This document shows, in pieces, positions 17,490-26,545 of a DNA stretch of 44,130 nucleotides. The notes beneath the pieces were generated by a model. It had not been told where the DNA came from and did not search any database. It saw only the letters and a program-made list of their open reading frames with translations. A program made the translations under genes and the position numbers. Source of the DNA: an uncultured Schlesneria sp. (GTDB taxonomy: Bacteria > Planctomycetota > Planctomycetia > Planctomycetales > Planctomycetaceae). Positions within the stretch are counted from its first letter, which is position 1, and every line of letters starts with the position of its first letter. The stretch is taken from the NCBI GenBank assembly GCA_903904835.1, contig CAIVEI010000156.1:1-44130 (forward strand). Reading direction: 5' to 3'.

Positions 17490-18554
17490 ATGGTTAATCA
17501 ATCGGGTTCGAAGCGAAAATCAGGATTCACGTTAATTGAATTGCTGGTGGTGATCGCGATCATCGCGGTGCTGATTGCATTGCTGTTGCCTGCAGTGCAG
17601 CAGGCGCGTGAAGCGGCCAGGCGAACCCAGTGCAAAAACAATTTGAAGCAGATTGGTCTGGCGATGTTCAACTACGAGTCCACGAATTCGCGATTTCCAA
17701 TCCCCGCGTGGTACTCGATGAAAAACGCCACGGGTTACGGAGGGATGTTGAGTTCCACAGTCTGGTCGCTGGGGATCTTGCCGTTTATCGATCAGGCACC
17801 GACGTACAATCTTTACAATCAAAATTATTCCGCCTACGAACCAGTCAACGCCTCGGCAGGTCAGACTCAAATCAACGGATATCTGTGTCCGTCAACTCCG
17901 CGAACGGGCAAGTCGATCAATCAAGTAAATCCATATGCTGTTGCCGGCGGCCTGTCGACGGCACCGTGGGTTCTGACGAATGCTGGAGCGATCGATTATA
18001 TTGCCACGATTCAGGTTCAAGGTGCGTTCCTCGACCTGGTCAATAACACGTCTGGTTCCTCAAGTTTAGATGGTTGGGGCGTCGGAGGCACCACCGTTGG
18101 CGGCGTGACGCTCAATACGGCGACAGGCGCCCGGATTGCAGACATCATGGACGGAACCTCAAACACGATGATGATCGGTGAACTCAGTGGGCGTGACGTG
18201 CTTTATCGAACCGGAAATGTAACGGTTTCCGCTACGACCGACACTGAAGGGGTCTGGCAGGCTGCTTTCGGGGGCGGCGCCTGGGTTGATCCTGGTAACG
18301 GACAATGGAAGTTGTCAGGTCGCAATTTTGATGGGTCGAATACTGTCGGCCCTTGTACGATTAATTGCTCAAACGCACGAGTCAAATATGGTGACCCGAC
18401 ACAGTATTCGGCAGGGCTGTATTCGTGGCACACTGGTGGCGCAAGCGTTTTAATGTGTGATGGATCGGTCCGATTTCTCAGCCAAAACATTGATGGTCGG
18501 ACGATCGCTGGACTCGTCACGGCACGGCAGGGTGAAGTGATCGGCGATTATTAA
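17490..18554 (+). CDS. DUF1559 protein with type IV pilin-like N-terminus (second copy)
   Basis: A 354-residue pseudopilin-like protein. The frame is open from 17451, but the ATG at 17490 gives MVNQSG before the basic stretch and the cleavage motif [11 protein letters not shown], matching the start of the paralogue at 15009 (MVKQSG). The helix and the block [20 protein letters not shown] are almost identical to that paralogue, while the middle differs strongly. The C-terminus has the usual [18 protein letters not shown] ending. Most base differences in the shared N-terminal block are synonymous, so the duplication is old and this block is under strong constraint. A strong terminator follows. 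Confidence 0.94.
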   Translation: MVNQSGSKRKSGFTLIELLVVIAIIAVLIALLLPAVQQAREAARRTQCKNNLKQIGLAMFNYESTNSRFPIPAWYSMKNATGYGGMLSSTVWSLGILPFIDQAPTYNLYNQNYSAYEPVNASAGQTQINGYLCPSTPRTGKSINQVNPYAVAGGLSTAPWVLTNAGAIDYIATIQVQGAFLDLVNNTSGSSSLDGWGVGGTTVGGVTLNTATGARIADIMDGTSNTMMIGELSGRDVLYRTGNVTVSATTDTEGVWQAAFGGGAWVDPGNGQWKLSGRNFDGSNTVGPCTINCSNARVKYGDPTQYSAGLYSWHTGGASVLMCDGSVRFLSQNIDGRTIAGLVTARQGEVIGDY

Positions 18555-18581
18555 TCGCGGAGTCGTTTCCAAATATAATAT

Positions 18582-18611
18582 AAAGATGCGGGCTTTTTGG
18601 CCCGCGTCTTT
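18582..18611 (+). terminator. Rho-independent terminator after second DUF1559 gene
   Basis: A 12-bp stem with one G-T pair (AAAGATGCGGGC, 18582-18593, with 18600-18611) and a TTTTTG loop, followed by CGTTATTT. The A and T runs flanking the GC core make it a plausible terminator in both directions. It lies 27 bases after the stop codon. Confidence 0.85.
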
Positions 18612-18748
18612 CGTTATTTACCGAGATCACCGAACGTCATCTGAGTTTGGGTTTCGTTCAATTCAATGCCCTTGACTGCGTCGCTTAAAGTAACGTTTGC
18701 GCAGCATTCGGTCTGCACACGAGTTTTTGATTTATGATAGGAAAAGCA

Positions 18749-19180
18749 ATGCAGTTGCGATTCGTGTTCAGGACGTTCTTGATCTGTTCGGTATTGTCTT
18801 TTGGCTGTACGGAAAAGCAAAGAGGTGGGCCGCGACTGACGACGACGCCAGTCATTGGAACGGTTGAGGTTGATGGCGAAGCGGCGGAAAACCTGACTGT
18901 CGAATGCCATCCAGAACCTGGCGCTGAGATCAAACACCCGGTGATCGCGAACACTGACAGCGAAGGCCGTTTTTCGATTGGCATGTATCAAAAAGGGGAC
19001 GGACTTCCCGAAGGGACATACCGTTTGACTTTCAAGTGGGAAGAATTCGGATTGCCGATAAAAGATAAATTGAATCGCGCCTTTGCCGACCCATCTAAAT
19101 CGACGTATAAAGTGACCGTGGTTGCCGGCGAACCAAATGATCTTGGGGTCATCGAATTGTCGACAAAAAGCTCAAAGTAA
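18749..19180 (+). CDS. Small lipoprotein with transthyretin/carboxypeptidase-regulatory-like domain (second copy)
   Basis: A 143-residue protein. An ATG at 18734 is also in frame, but AGGAAA lies shortly before the ATG at 18749. The lipobox LSFGC places the lipid-modified cysteine near residue 20. The mature part repeats the pattern of the lipoprotein at 16436: TPVIGTVEVDGEAAENLTVEC, then NTDSEGRFSIGMYQKGDGLP, then EGTYRLTFKW, and the ending GVIELSTK compared with DEIELTTK. The two are clear paralogues in the same order after a DUF1559 gene. The PqaA-like hydrolase starts 26 bases downstream, so these two may be co-transcribed. Confidence 0.85.
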   Translation: MQLRFVFRTFLICSVLSFGCTEKQRGGPRLTTTPVIGTVEVDGEAAENLTVECHPEPGAEIKHPVIANTDSEGRFSIGMYQKGDGLPEGTYRLTFKWEEFGLPIKDKLNRAFADPSKSTYKVTVVAGEPNDLGVIELSTKSSK

Positions 19181-19206
19181 AACCAATTATTAAGAAAAGC
19201 TGCGAG

Positions 19207-20520
19207 ATGAACTTGAAACGATCGATTTCATTTTTGTGCGTTGCCCTGTGTTGGGGAACTTTCGCGTTTGCCCAGGCTCAACCCGCTCCGGTCGCGTCGC
19301 CATTGCAGGATTATCTTAACATCCCTGACAAGGTATTCGGCTGGAAACTCAATGAAAAAATCGACAACCCGCTGGGGAAGATCTACGACGTCGAACTGAC
19401 GTCGCAGGCGTGGATGGATATGACGTGGAAGCACGTCATGATGGTCTATGAACCCTCGGAATTGAAGCACAAAGATCACGTCCTGCTGTTCATTACAGGG
19501 GGCGGACACCTGAATAAGCCCAACGAAGGGGATCGGGTCATGGGCCTGATGCTCGCCCGGCTTTGCGGTGCTCGCGTGGCGATGTTACATCAAGTCCCGA
19601 ATCAACCGCTGCTGGGCGGACGAAACGAAGATGATCTGATCACTGACACCTTTCTGTTCCAACTGGCGACCGGGGACAAACGCTGGCCACTGTTGTTTCC
19701 CATGACAAAAAGCGCAGTCAGGGCAATGGACGCAATCGAACAACTGGCGACGCAGGAATGGGGTTCATCCGTGAAAGGATTCGTTGTCACCGGCGCATCC
19801 AAACGAGGTTGGACGACCTGGCTGACAGGTGCATCAGACAAACGCGTCATCGGTATCGCTCCGATCGTGATCGATACGTTGAACTTCCCCAAGCAGATGG
19901 ATTACCAATTAGAAACATGGGGTCGCTACAGCGAACAGATCGAGGATTACGAACGCAAAGGTCTGATCAAGCACCTGAAGGAAGATCCCGATTTTCCTCT
20001 TTGGCGCTGGGTTGATCCCTGGTTCTATCGTGCCCATCTGACACTTCCCAAGCTGATTATCAACGGGACCAACGATCGTTATTGGACGGTCGATGCGCTG
20101 AATCTTTATTGGGATGATCTTTCCGGCGTGAAATACATTCGATACGTTCCCAACGCAGGTCATAATCTTCAAGGGGGCCGCGAGGGTGCGCTCACAAGTT
20201 TGGCAGTCTTCTTCCAGCATGTCGTAGAAGGAAAACCGGGACCTTCCGTCGAATGGAAGCATGAGACGGTTGGTGATTCATTTCAGTTGACAATCCAGTC
20301 GAATACTCCACCAACGGGGGTCCGGCTTTGGACCGCGTCATCCGCCACAAAAGACTTCCGCGAATCGAAGTGGACGTCGCAGCCCATCAAGTCGACGAAT
20401 GGATCCTACGTTGCGTCTATCCCCAAGCCGGCAGAGGGGCATGTCGCCCTTTATGGTGAGATTCAGTTCAACGCGTACGGTCAGGAATACTCGGTGACAA
20501 CCCAGATCCGACGCGAATGA
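19207..20520 (+). CDS. PhoPQ-activated pathogenicity-related (PqaA-like) alpha/beta hydrolase, exported
   Basis: A 437-residue member of the PhoPQ-regulated protein family. The signal peptide covers about residues 1-24 (ending AFAQAQ). An alpha/beta-hydrolase core is visible: LLFITGGGHLN at 93-103, the nucleophile elbow TGASKRGWTTW with Ser198, NGTNDRYW with Asp290, and PNAGHNL with His319, a full Ser-Asp-His set. The name comes from a Salmonella gene controlled by PhoP/PhoQ; no such regulation is implied here. Length matches the family. Planctomycetes often encode it, and its natural substrate is unknown. A hairpin with one mismatch follows 14 bases after the stop. Confidence 0.9.
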   Translation: MNLKRSISFLCVALCWGTFAFAQAQPAPVASPLQDYLNIPDKVFGWKLNEKIDNPLGKIYDVELTSQAWMDMTWKHVMMVYEPSELKHKDHVLLFITGGGHLNKPNEGDRVMGLMLARLCGARVAMLHQVPNQPLLGGRNEDDLITDTFLFQLATGDKRWPLLFPMTKSAVRAMDAIEQLATQEWGSSVKGFVVTGASKRGWTTWLTGASDKRVIGIAPIVIDTLNFPKQMDYQLETWGRYSEQIEDYERKGLIKHLKEDPDFPLWRWVDPWFYRAHLTLPKLIINGTNDRYWTVDALNLYWDDLSGVKYIRYVPNAGHNLQGGREGALTSLAVFFQHVVEGKPGPSVEWKHETVGDSFQLTIQSNTPPTGVRLWTASSATKDFRESKWTSQPIKSTNGSYVASIPKPAEGHVALYGEIQFNAYGQEYSVTTQIRRE

Positions 20521-20533
20521 AACTTCTTGTGCC

Positions 20534-20561
20534 ACTGAATGACCGTCTTCGGTCACTCAGT
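20534..20561 (+). terminator. Hairpin after the PqaA-like gene
   Basis: A 12-bp stem with one internal A/C mismatch (ACTGAATGACCG, 20534-20545, with 20550-20561) and a TCTT loop, followed by CTGTTTG. The T-run is weak, so this is a probable rather than certain terminator. Confidence 0.55.
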
Positions 20562-20614
20562 CTGTTTGAATCGCGAGCTTACAAGGCGAAGACACTGTGT
20601 CGGAGAAGGCTCCG

Positions 20615-21916
20615 ATGCAGTGGCACCACCCTTTATCAATCAGGAATCCTGTGGTGACATCGACTCGACCCTCGTTACGTGCTGGCATGGTCGGCATGGG
20701 CATGATTTTTGACGAGACTTATCGACCATTTTTCGAACGTATTCATCGTGAAGGATTATACGATCACCGGTTCGGGGCCATCGATGTTCCGTTGACCGCC
20801 GTTGCCTCCAGAACCGGACATCGGGCCGACGCGTATCGAAAACAAGCGGGTTCAAATATTCATCCGTTTGTCAGCTTTACAGGCAATCAATCCGTCGATC
20901 AATTGATTGGAGCAGGAATCGATTTCGCCTGCGTGGCCACTCCCGACAATCGTCATTTTGAAGCCGCAAAGAAACTGCTCGAAGCGGGCATCCATGTCCT
21001 GATCGAAAAGCCTTCCGTTCTTTTTCTGCGAGAATTAGAAGAACTGACAGAACTCGCCAGGCGAAAAGGATTACTCGCAAAAGTGGTCTACCACAAGTTG
21101 TTGGACCCTGATCACAAGAAGCTGAGGACCCTTGTCGCGGATAACGTGCTGCGTCACGTCAACAATGGCTATTGTTCACTTCTCGAACCGAAAGTAATTT
21201 CGGGAAGCCAATTCTCGGAATGGATCACCGGTCGTAATCCAGGCACCTATGTGGCAGTGCATTACATCAAGTTGATCGATTTCACTTTTGGTGGCCGGTT
21301 GAAAACCGTTACGGCGACGGGTCAGCGTGGTATCGTCGGCCCCAAGCACGGCCCGACTTGGGACAGCACCCAATTGCGGATGATCTACGAATACGACGAC
21401 GGACGCGAAGCGGCTTTTGATATTCATACCTCATGGGTCACCCCCGACAATTTCCCCGGTTACGTCGAGCAAGAAGTCCAGTTCCGATTCGACAATGGGA
21501 TTTGGAACGGCCATTCACGCAAACGTGGGGTCGAATGTACCGTCGAAGGCGAAACACCGATCACTCGCAAGATCACCATGAACAATCACTACAACGGAAC
21601 GTTCCTCGAACCCTGGGGCGAACGTTCGCAACGAGGATACGGCGTTGAAGTTCTGGAACGATTTGCCAGGGAACTGGCCTACGTGAAGTTTGGCGGACCG
21701 GACAGTGAACGACTGAAGCGATACGAACAGATTCAGTCGCTTGCTTACAACGATCTTTCCGCAGACTGGCAAACCGTTGCGGCAGTTCAAGCACTCGAAG
21801 CGATTCTCGAACGACAAGCGGCCGGGGAGTCCGACTGCGTTGTAAGAATCGGTGATCCGCATGGCAAACTTGTTCTTTATCGACCGGGGCAATCGATACC
21901 AACGGTTTTGAGTTGA
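20615..21916 (+). CDS. Gfo/Idh/MocA family NAD(P)-dependent oxidoreductase
   Basis: A 433-residue protein. GTG at 20597 is in frame, but GGAGAAGG five bases before the ATG at 20615 favours the latter. The N-terminal Rossmann fold shows as LRAGMVGMGMIFDETYR, then FACVATPDNRHFEAAKKLL, then HVLIEKPSVLFLRELEEL; the EKP motif is the hallmark of this family. The C-terminal dimerisation and substrate domain includes GTYVAVHYIKLIDFTFGG. Members oxidise or reduce sugars, sugar nucleotides or cyclitols. There is no signal peptide, so it should be cytoplasmic. The asparagine synthase gene is next on the same strand but separated by 191 bases containing an inverted repeat. Confidence 0.88.
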   Translation: MQWHHPLSIRNPVVTSTRPSLRAGMVGMGMIFDETYRPFFERIHREGLYDHRFGAIDVPLTAVASRTGHRADAYRKQAGSNIHPFVSFTGNQSVDQLIGAGIDFACVATPDNRHFEAAKKLLEAGIHVLIEKPSVLFLRELEELTELARRKGLLAKVVYHKLLDPDHKKLRTLVADNVLRHVNNGYCSLLEPKVISGSQFSEWITGRNPGTYVAVHYIKLIDFTFGGRLKTVTATGQRGIVGPKHGPTWDSTQLRMIYEYDDGREAAFDIHTSWVTPDNFPGYVEQEVQFRFDNGIWNGHSRKRGVECTVEGETPITRKITMNNHYNGTFLEPWGERSQRGYGVEVLERFARELAYVKFGGPDSERLKRYEQIQSLAYNDLSADWQTVAAVQALEAILERQAAGESDCVVRIGDPHGKLVLYRPGQSIPTVLS

Positions 21917-21982
21917 GCTGGAGAAGCTGTAGGGTGGCGTCGAGTCTTCGAGGTCCACCAAATGATTGGCGAATTTGGTTTT

Positions 21983-22079
21983 GGGGTCGGGTGTTCAAAA
22001 TTTCAAAATTGGCCAGTGGAGCGATTTTCACGCTCATAGAATCTTTGGGGCCAATTTTGAAATTTGAACACCCGACCCC
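21983..22079. repeat. 97-bp inverted-repeat element (GGGGTCGGGTGTTCAAA arms)
   Basis: The left arm 21983-22014 and the right arm 22049-22079 are near-perfect inverted copies, differing only by one extra A on the left. The 34-base centre holds a smaller hairpin (GAGCG at 22019-22023 with CGCTC at 22031-22035). The terminal 17 bases of each arm recur in the palindrome at 33062-33095. No target-site duplication is visible. It lies between the Gfo/Idh gene and the asparagine synthase gene. A second weaker hairpin (GGTGG...CCACC, about 21935-21960) lies just before it. Confidence 0.85.
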
Positions 22080-22107
22080 CTCTTCGGAACCTTGGGATGT
22101 CTGATTC

Positions 22108-24123
22108 ATGTGTGGTTTGGCCGGATTCCTGAATGCCTCGCGGAACCAGGCCGCTGACGCGATGCTTTCGATCGTCGGTCGAATGGCTGACACACTGCTG
22201 CATCGCGGTCCCGATGACATGGGAACATGGTGCAACGCCGAAACCGGAATTGCCCTCGGTTTTCGTCGATTGTCGATCCTTGATCTCTCGCCATTAGGCC
22301 ATCAGCCGATGACCTCGTCCTGCGGCCGTTTTGTGATTGCTTTTAATGGTGAGATTTACAACCACGATGAGCTGCGCGACGAACTGGTCGCAGACGGTCG
22401 ACCGTTTCGAGGCCGATCGGATACGGAAGTCCTCGTCGAAGGATTCGCCGAATGGGGAATCGAACCAACGATCAAACGTTGTCTCGGCATGTTCGCGATC
22501 GCTGCCTGGGATAATCACCGGCAAGAACTGACGCTGATTCGTGACCGGCTTGGCAAGAAGCCACTTTATGTTGCCAAGTTTGGCCCGACAGTCCTTTTCG
22601 CTTCCGAATTAAAAGCCCTGCGTGCTCATCCCGCATTTCGCGGTGAAATTAATCGCGAAGCGATCGGTGAATTCCTGCGACAGTCGTATTTGTCCAGCCA
22701 ATCAATTTATCGAAATATCATGCCAGTTCGACCTGGGACATCCATCACAATCAAACTGGACGACGACCAGTTCTGGTCGGAGTCAACGATTCCCAGAGAA
22801 CAGGAGTACTGGAGTTTTCGGCAAATTGTCGCGAATCGAAAAATCCAGCAATTCACTGGTTCGTATGACGAAGCGGTTGAACGTCTCGATCAACTTCTGA
22901 CCGACGCAGTCGGTCGTCGGATGGTGGCTGATGTGCCACTGGGAGCGTTTCTTTCGGGAGGAATCGATTCGTCGCTCGTCGTCGCCTTGATGCAGAAGCA
23001 GTCATCCCGTCCGGTGAAAACATTCACGATCGGGTTTGAGGAAGAAGCCTACAACGAAGCACCGTTTGCCAGGCAAGTTGCCAATCATCTGAAAACAGAC
23101 CATACAGAGGTCATCGTCACATCGAACGAGGCTCGGGATGTCATCCCGTTGCTTCCGCAATTGTTCGATGAACCGTTCGGGGATTCGTCAGAGATCCCGA
23201 CGTATCTTGTCAGTCATCTCGCACGACGTCACGTCACGGTTGCATTATCCGGCGACGGCGGTGACGAACTCTTTTGCGGATACCGGCGCTACTTTGAAGC
23301 GCTCGATCCGTTTTCAGCGAATGATTCGACAACGAGAAGCGCGTTTCTGCGGATTGCCGGCTTATTGCATTCAATGCCTCCCTTCGTTCGGACATCGTTC
23401 GGACGAACTTGCCAGGTCGCGGGACGTCTTCCGCTTGGTCGTCTTGCGACACTGTTTTCGCGGGCGTCTGATGTTTTGAATGAAAAAGGGCCGAATGATC
23501 GTTATCTGCGAAATATGTCACATTGGCGAAATCTGGACAAAGTCGTCGTGGGGTTGTCGCATACCGATCGCGATTGGGCGGCGATATTAACGGATGAAGA
23601 TCCCTCGCTTGCGCGTCGGGCTGAGGTTTCAACGAACTTTTCTAATGTGGCGGCATCCGAATTATTCCAGCAAGGCTGGCAAGCTTACGACACTTTGAAT
23701 TATCTACCTGGTGACATCCTCACAAAGGTTGATCGTGCGAGTATGGGAGTGTCGCTGGAAGCAAGAACGCCGCTGCTCGATCATCGTGTTGTTGAATTTG
23801 CCTGGTCTCTACCCCATGCTTTCAAGGTTCAAGGACGTAGCGGAAAACGAATCCTGCGAGACGTTCTGGCCAGGTATGTTCCTCGCGACTTGTTCGAACG
23901 ACCGAAAGTCGGTTTCGGAGTTCCGATCGGCGACTGGCTACGAGGACCGCTTCGCGATTGGGCCGAAGACCTGATCAATGAAGCTCGCCTGAAAAGAGAA
24001 GGCTTTTTTAACCCCCAACCGATCCGACAAAAGTGGGCCGAACATCTTCACGGTCGTATTGACTGGTGTTATCTGCTGTGGGATGTCCTCATGTTTCAGG
24101 CCTGGCTGGAAAAGTACCCATAG
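22108..24123 (+). CDS. asnB: Asparagine synthase (glutamine-hydrolysing)
   Basis: A 671-residue class II glutamine amidotransferase. The ATG is fixed by the catalytic Cys2 (MCGLAGF). The glutaminase domain shows RGPDDMG and FNGEIYNHDELR. The synthetase domain shows the ATP-pyrophosphatase loop SGGIDSS at 283-289 and LSGDGGDELFCGYRRY. It forms asparagine, or amidates a related carboxylate, from glutamine and ATP in the cytoplasm. Proteins of this length and type in planctomycetes are often placed near polysaccharide or exosortase loci and may amidate surface sugars; the oxidoreductase neighbour is compatible with that but no glycosyltransferase is in the window. The upstream 97-bp inverted repeat ends 28 bases before the start. 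Confidence 0.93.
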   Translation: MCGLAGFLNASRNQAADAMLSIVGRMADTLLHRGPDDMGTWCNAETGIALGFRRLSILDLSPLGHQPMTSSCGRFVIAFNGEIYNHDELRDELVADGRPFRGRSDTEVLVEGFAEWGIEPTIKRCLGMFAIAAWDNHRQELTLIRDRLGKKPLYVAKFGPTVLFASELKALRAHPAFRGEINREAIGEFLRQSYLSSQSIYRNIMPVRPGTSITIKLDDDQFWSESTIPREQEYWSFRQIVANRKIQQFTGSYDEAVERLDQLLTDAVGRRMVADVPLGAFLSGGIDSSLVVALMQKQSSRPVKTFTIGFEEEAYNEAPFARQVANHLKTDHTEVIVTSNEARDVIPLLPQLFDEPFGDSSEIPTYLVSHLARRHVTVALSGDGGDELFCGYRRYFEALDPFSANDSTTRSAFLRIAGLLHSMPPFVRTSFGRTCQVAGRLPLGRLATLFSRASDVLNEKGPNDRYLRNMSHWRNLDKVVVGLSHTDRDWAAILTDEDPSLARRAEVSTNFSNVAASELFQQGWQAYDTLNYLPGDILTKVDRASMGVSLEARTPLLDHRVVEFAWSLPHAFKVQGRSGKRILRDVLARYVPRDLFERPKVGFGVPIGDWLRGPLRDWAEDLINEARLKREGFFNPQPIRQKWAEHLHGRIDWCYLLWDVLMFQAWLEKYP

Positions 24124-24295
24124 CCTGACAGATCACGATTCATCAGCATGAACCGACCCTGTCCATCCTCGGAACTTGGGAATACCGCAAGGTGACGAAG
24201 AATTCACTGAAAGACTTCAGGATGGACATCGATCCCGCTTTATCCGTACGCTATCATCTTGGTGAATGTTGATGCGAAGTTTGCGAGGGTGAGTC

Positions 24296-25645
24296 ATGCT
24301 TAGTCTGCTGGGAACACGGCATCGATTTTGTGACGGGATGAGTCGCCGGTCGCTATTGAAGATCGGTGGCTTGGCCATGGGTGGTCTCAGCCTGCCCGAA
24401 CTCTTGCGTGTGGAAGCAGCGTCAGGGCGGACATCGCACAAGTCGGTGATCATGGTGTTTCTGTCTGGCGGCCCACCGCACCAGGATATGGTCGACTTGA
24501 AAATGGACGCCCCGGTTGAAATCCGTGGTGAATTCCAGCCGATCGCCACGAAAGTTCCCGGCATCGAAATATGTGAATTACTTCCGTTGCTTGCGCAGCG
24601 CATGGACCGACTGGCGATTATCCGTTCACTGGTCGGTTCCGAAGGGCGTCATGCCGCGTTCCAGTGTATGACTGGACATAGTGTGAATGGCCAACCGGCA
24701 GGTGGATGGCCGTCGTTTGGCGCTGCGGTTTCCAAGATCCAGGGGCCGGTTGAACCAGGAACGCTCCCTTTCATCGGGTTGTCTCCCCGCATGAAGAATG
24801 CCGCTTGGGGTGACCCCGGCCAGGCAGGCTTCGCCGGACAAGCTCATGCACCGTTTGCGCCGAATGCAGAACAGGCCCGACTTGGACTGGCTGGCATCAG
24901 CGTCGAAAGCCTGCGGAATCGCAAACAACTGCTCAACGAGATCGATCGCTTGAAACGCGAGGCTGAAGTCGGTGGTGCACTGGTCGGTTTGGAATCTCAA
25001 TACCAGGCGGCTTTCGGAATTCTGACCTCCAGTAAACTGGTGGACGCGCTCGACCTTGAGCAGGAAGACCCGCGCGTCCGGGACATGTATGGACGAGGTG
25101 CGACCGAGAACGCAGGTTATGGCGATGCGGGCCCGCTGATGAACGATTACCTGCTTGCAGCGCGGCGACTGGTCGAGGCAGGTGCACGCGTCGTGACACT
25201 GGCGTACGGTCGCTGGGACTGGCACGGTCGACCGCATGGAACGAATTTTGAAAACGCCCGCGACCATTTACCGATTCTGGATCAAGGACTGTCCGCCCTG
25301 TTGGATGATTTGAAAGATAAGGGTTTAGACAAAGACGTCACGGTGATTGTCTGGGGAGAATTCGGTCGCACACCTGTCATCAACAAGAACGGCGGTCGAG
25401 ACCACTGGCCTCAGGTTGCGTGTGCCATGCTCGCCGGAGGAGGTTTGCGAACGGGCCAGGTGATCGGATCGACAAATCGTCTGGGTGAACATCCCAAGGA
25501 ACGCCCGGTCCATTTTCAGGAAGTCTTCGCCACGCTGTACCGCAGCCTGGGAATTGATGTTGTCCGCACAATGCTTCCCGACGTTTCGGGCCGCCCGCAA
25601 TACCTGGTCGATCCCATTTATGAGCCGCTGCCGGAACTGGTCTAG
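24296..25645 (+). CDS. DUF1501 domain protein, Tat-exported
   Basis: A 449-residue DUF1501 protein. GAGGGTGAG precedes the ATG. The Tat signal is SRRSLLKIGGLAMGGLSL at residues 16-33. Family blocks: FLSGGPPHQDMVDLKMD near 56-72, a middle part with GWPSFGAAVSKIQG, YGRWDWHG near 304, WGEFGRTPVINKNGGRDHW near 360, and AGGGLRTGQVIG. The expected metal-ligand Asp/His residues are all present. Its usual DUF1549/DUF1553 partner is not next to it; instead a WD40 gene follows after six bases, so the two are surely co-transcribed. Confidence 0.93.
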   Translation: MLSLLGTRHRFCDGMSRRSLLKIGGLAMGGLSLPELLRVEAASGRTSHKSVIMVFLSGGPPHQDMVDLKMDAPVEIRGEFQPIATKVPGIEICELLPLLAQRMDRLAIIRSLVGSEGRHAAFQCMTGHSVNGQPAGGWPSFGAAVSKIQGPVEPGTLPFIGLSPRMKNAAWGDPGQAGFAGQAHAPFAPNAEQARLGLAGISVESLRNRKQLLNEIDRLKREAEVGGALVGLESQYQAAFGILTSSKLVDALDLEQEDPRVRDMYGRGATENAGYGDAGPLMNDYLLAARRLVEAGARVVTLAYGRWDWHGRPHGTNFENARDHLPILDQGLSALLDDLKDKGLDKDVTVIVWGEFGRTPVINKNGGRDHWPQVACAMLAGGGLRTGQVIGSTNRLGEHPKERPVHFQEVFATLYRSLGIDVVRTMLPDVSGRPQYLVDPIYEPLPELV

Positions 25646-25651
25646 TGTTTT

Positions 25652-26545
25652 ATGTTACGGTTGGAACGAATCAGAACGTTGACACACGGTAATGCCGTTT
25701 ACTGGACCGCGTTCTCTCCTGACGGCAAGCAGTTGGCGACCGCCAGTCTCGACAACACTGTCCGACTGTGGGACGCGTCAAACGGTGAACTGTTCGCGAC
25801 ACTCAAAGGACACGGCGACGGTGTGGCATACGTCGGGTATCTGGCAGATGGTCGGATTGTCACGGCCAGTCTGGACCGGACTTTGAAGCTCTGGCCTGCT
25901 GACGGGGGAACCGTGCAGGCGACGTTCAGTGGTCATCAGGATTATCTGTCGTGTGCCGTAGCGGCTCGCACAGGAACACTATTGGCATCCGGCGGGTTCG
26001 ATAAGACCATTCGTTTGTGGGACGCCCAGACTAATGCACCCGTGGCCGTTTTGAACGGTCATGATGGAAACCCTCAGTGTGTGGCGATCAGCGGTGACAG
26101 TAAACATGTCGCCTCGGGTGGCGATGATCTCTCAATCCGATTGTGGAGCGTCGAATCGAAATCATTGACAAGGACGATCACCGGGCATTCCAAGGGAGTC
26201 GAAGGACTGGCGTTTTCGCCTGACGATAAGTTACTGGCATCTGCATCAGCCGATGGCAATATTCGAATATGGACGAAGTCAGGCGAATCCGTATCAACAC
26301 TGGAATCAAATTCCGGCCTCATAAAGTCAGTCGTGTTTTCCCCCGACGGAAGATGGCTGGTCTCAGGTGGAGCCGATGGAATTCTGCGAGTATGGGAACC
26401 GGCCAGCTCTCGAATGCGGCTGTCCACCCCGGCACATAAGAATACCGTTTACGGCGTGGCATTCAGTCCCGACGGAAAACAACTCGCCTCCGCAGGATTT
26501 GATCGTAAGATTCATGTCTGGTCCGTGACCGACACAGTCGGCTGA
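25652..26545 (+). CDS. Seven-blade WD40 repeat protein
   Basis: A 297-residue protein made almost entirely of seven WD40 repeats, each ending in a WD-like dipeptide: VRLWDAS, LKLWPAD, IRLWDAQ, IRLWSVE, IRIWTKS, LRVWEPA and IHVWSVT. Repeats 1, 5, 6 and 7 carry the FSPDG/FSPDD turn. Seven blades make one complete propeller and nothing else is attached. No signal peptide or membrane segment is seen, although the co-transcribed DUF1501 protein is Tat-exported; either they act in different compartments or this protein leaves by another route. The ATG has no good Shine-Dalgarno site, and translation may be coupled to the gene ending six bases upstream. Likely a protein-binding scaffold. Confidence 0.9.
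   Translation: MLRLERIRTLTHGNAVYWTAFSPDGKQLATASLDNTVRLWDASNGELFATLKGHGDGVAYVGYLADGRIVTASLDRTLKLWPADGGTVQATFSGHQDYLSCAVAARTGTLLASGGFDKTIRLWDAQTNAPVAVLNGHDGNPQCVAISGDSKHVASGGDDLSIRLWSVESKSLTRTITGHSKGVEGLAFSPDDKLLASASADGNIRIWTKSGESVSTLESNSGLIKSVVFSPDGRWLVSGGADGILRVWEPASSRMRLSTPAHKNTVYGVAFSPDGKQLASAGFDRKIHVWSVTDTVG

Noticed and set aside
21983-22079. Reading the inverted repeat as a riboswitch or attenuator for asnB
   Set aside because: The same arm recurs at 33062-33095 between unrelated convergent genes, so a dispersed repeat is the simpler explanation.
24626-25267. Open frame of 213 codons antisense to the DUF1501 gene
   Set aside because: Shadow of a clear DUF1501 protein; no ribosome site or motif.
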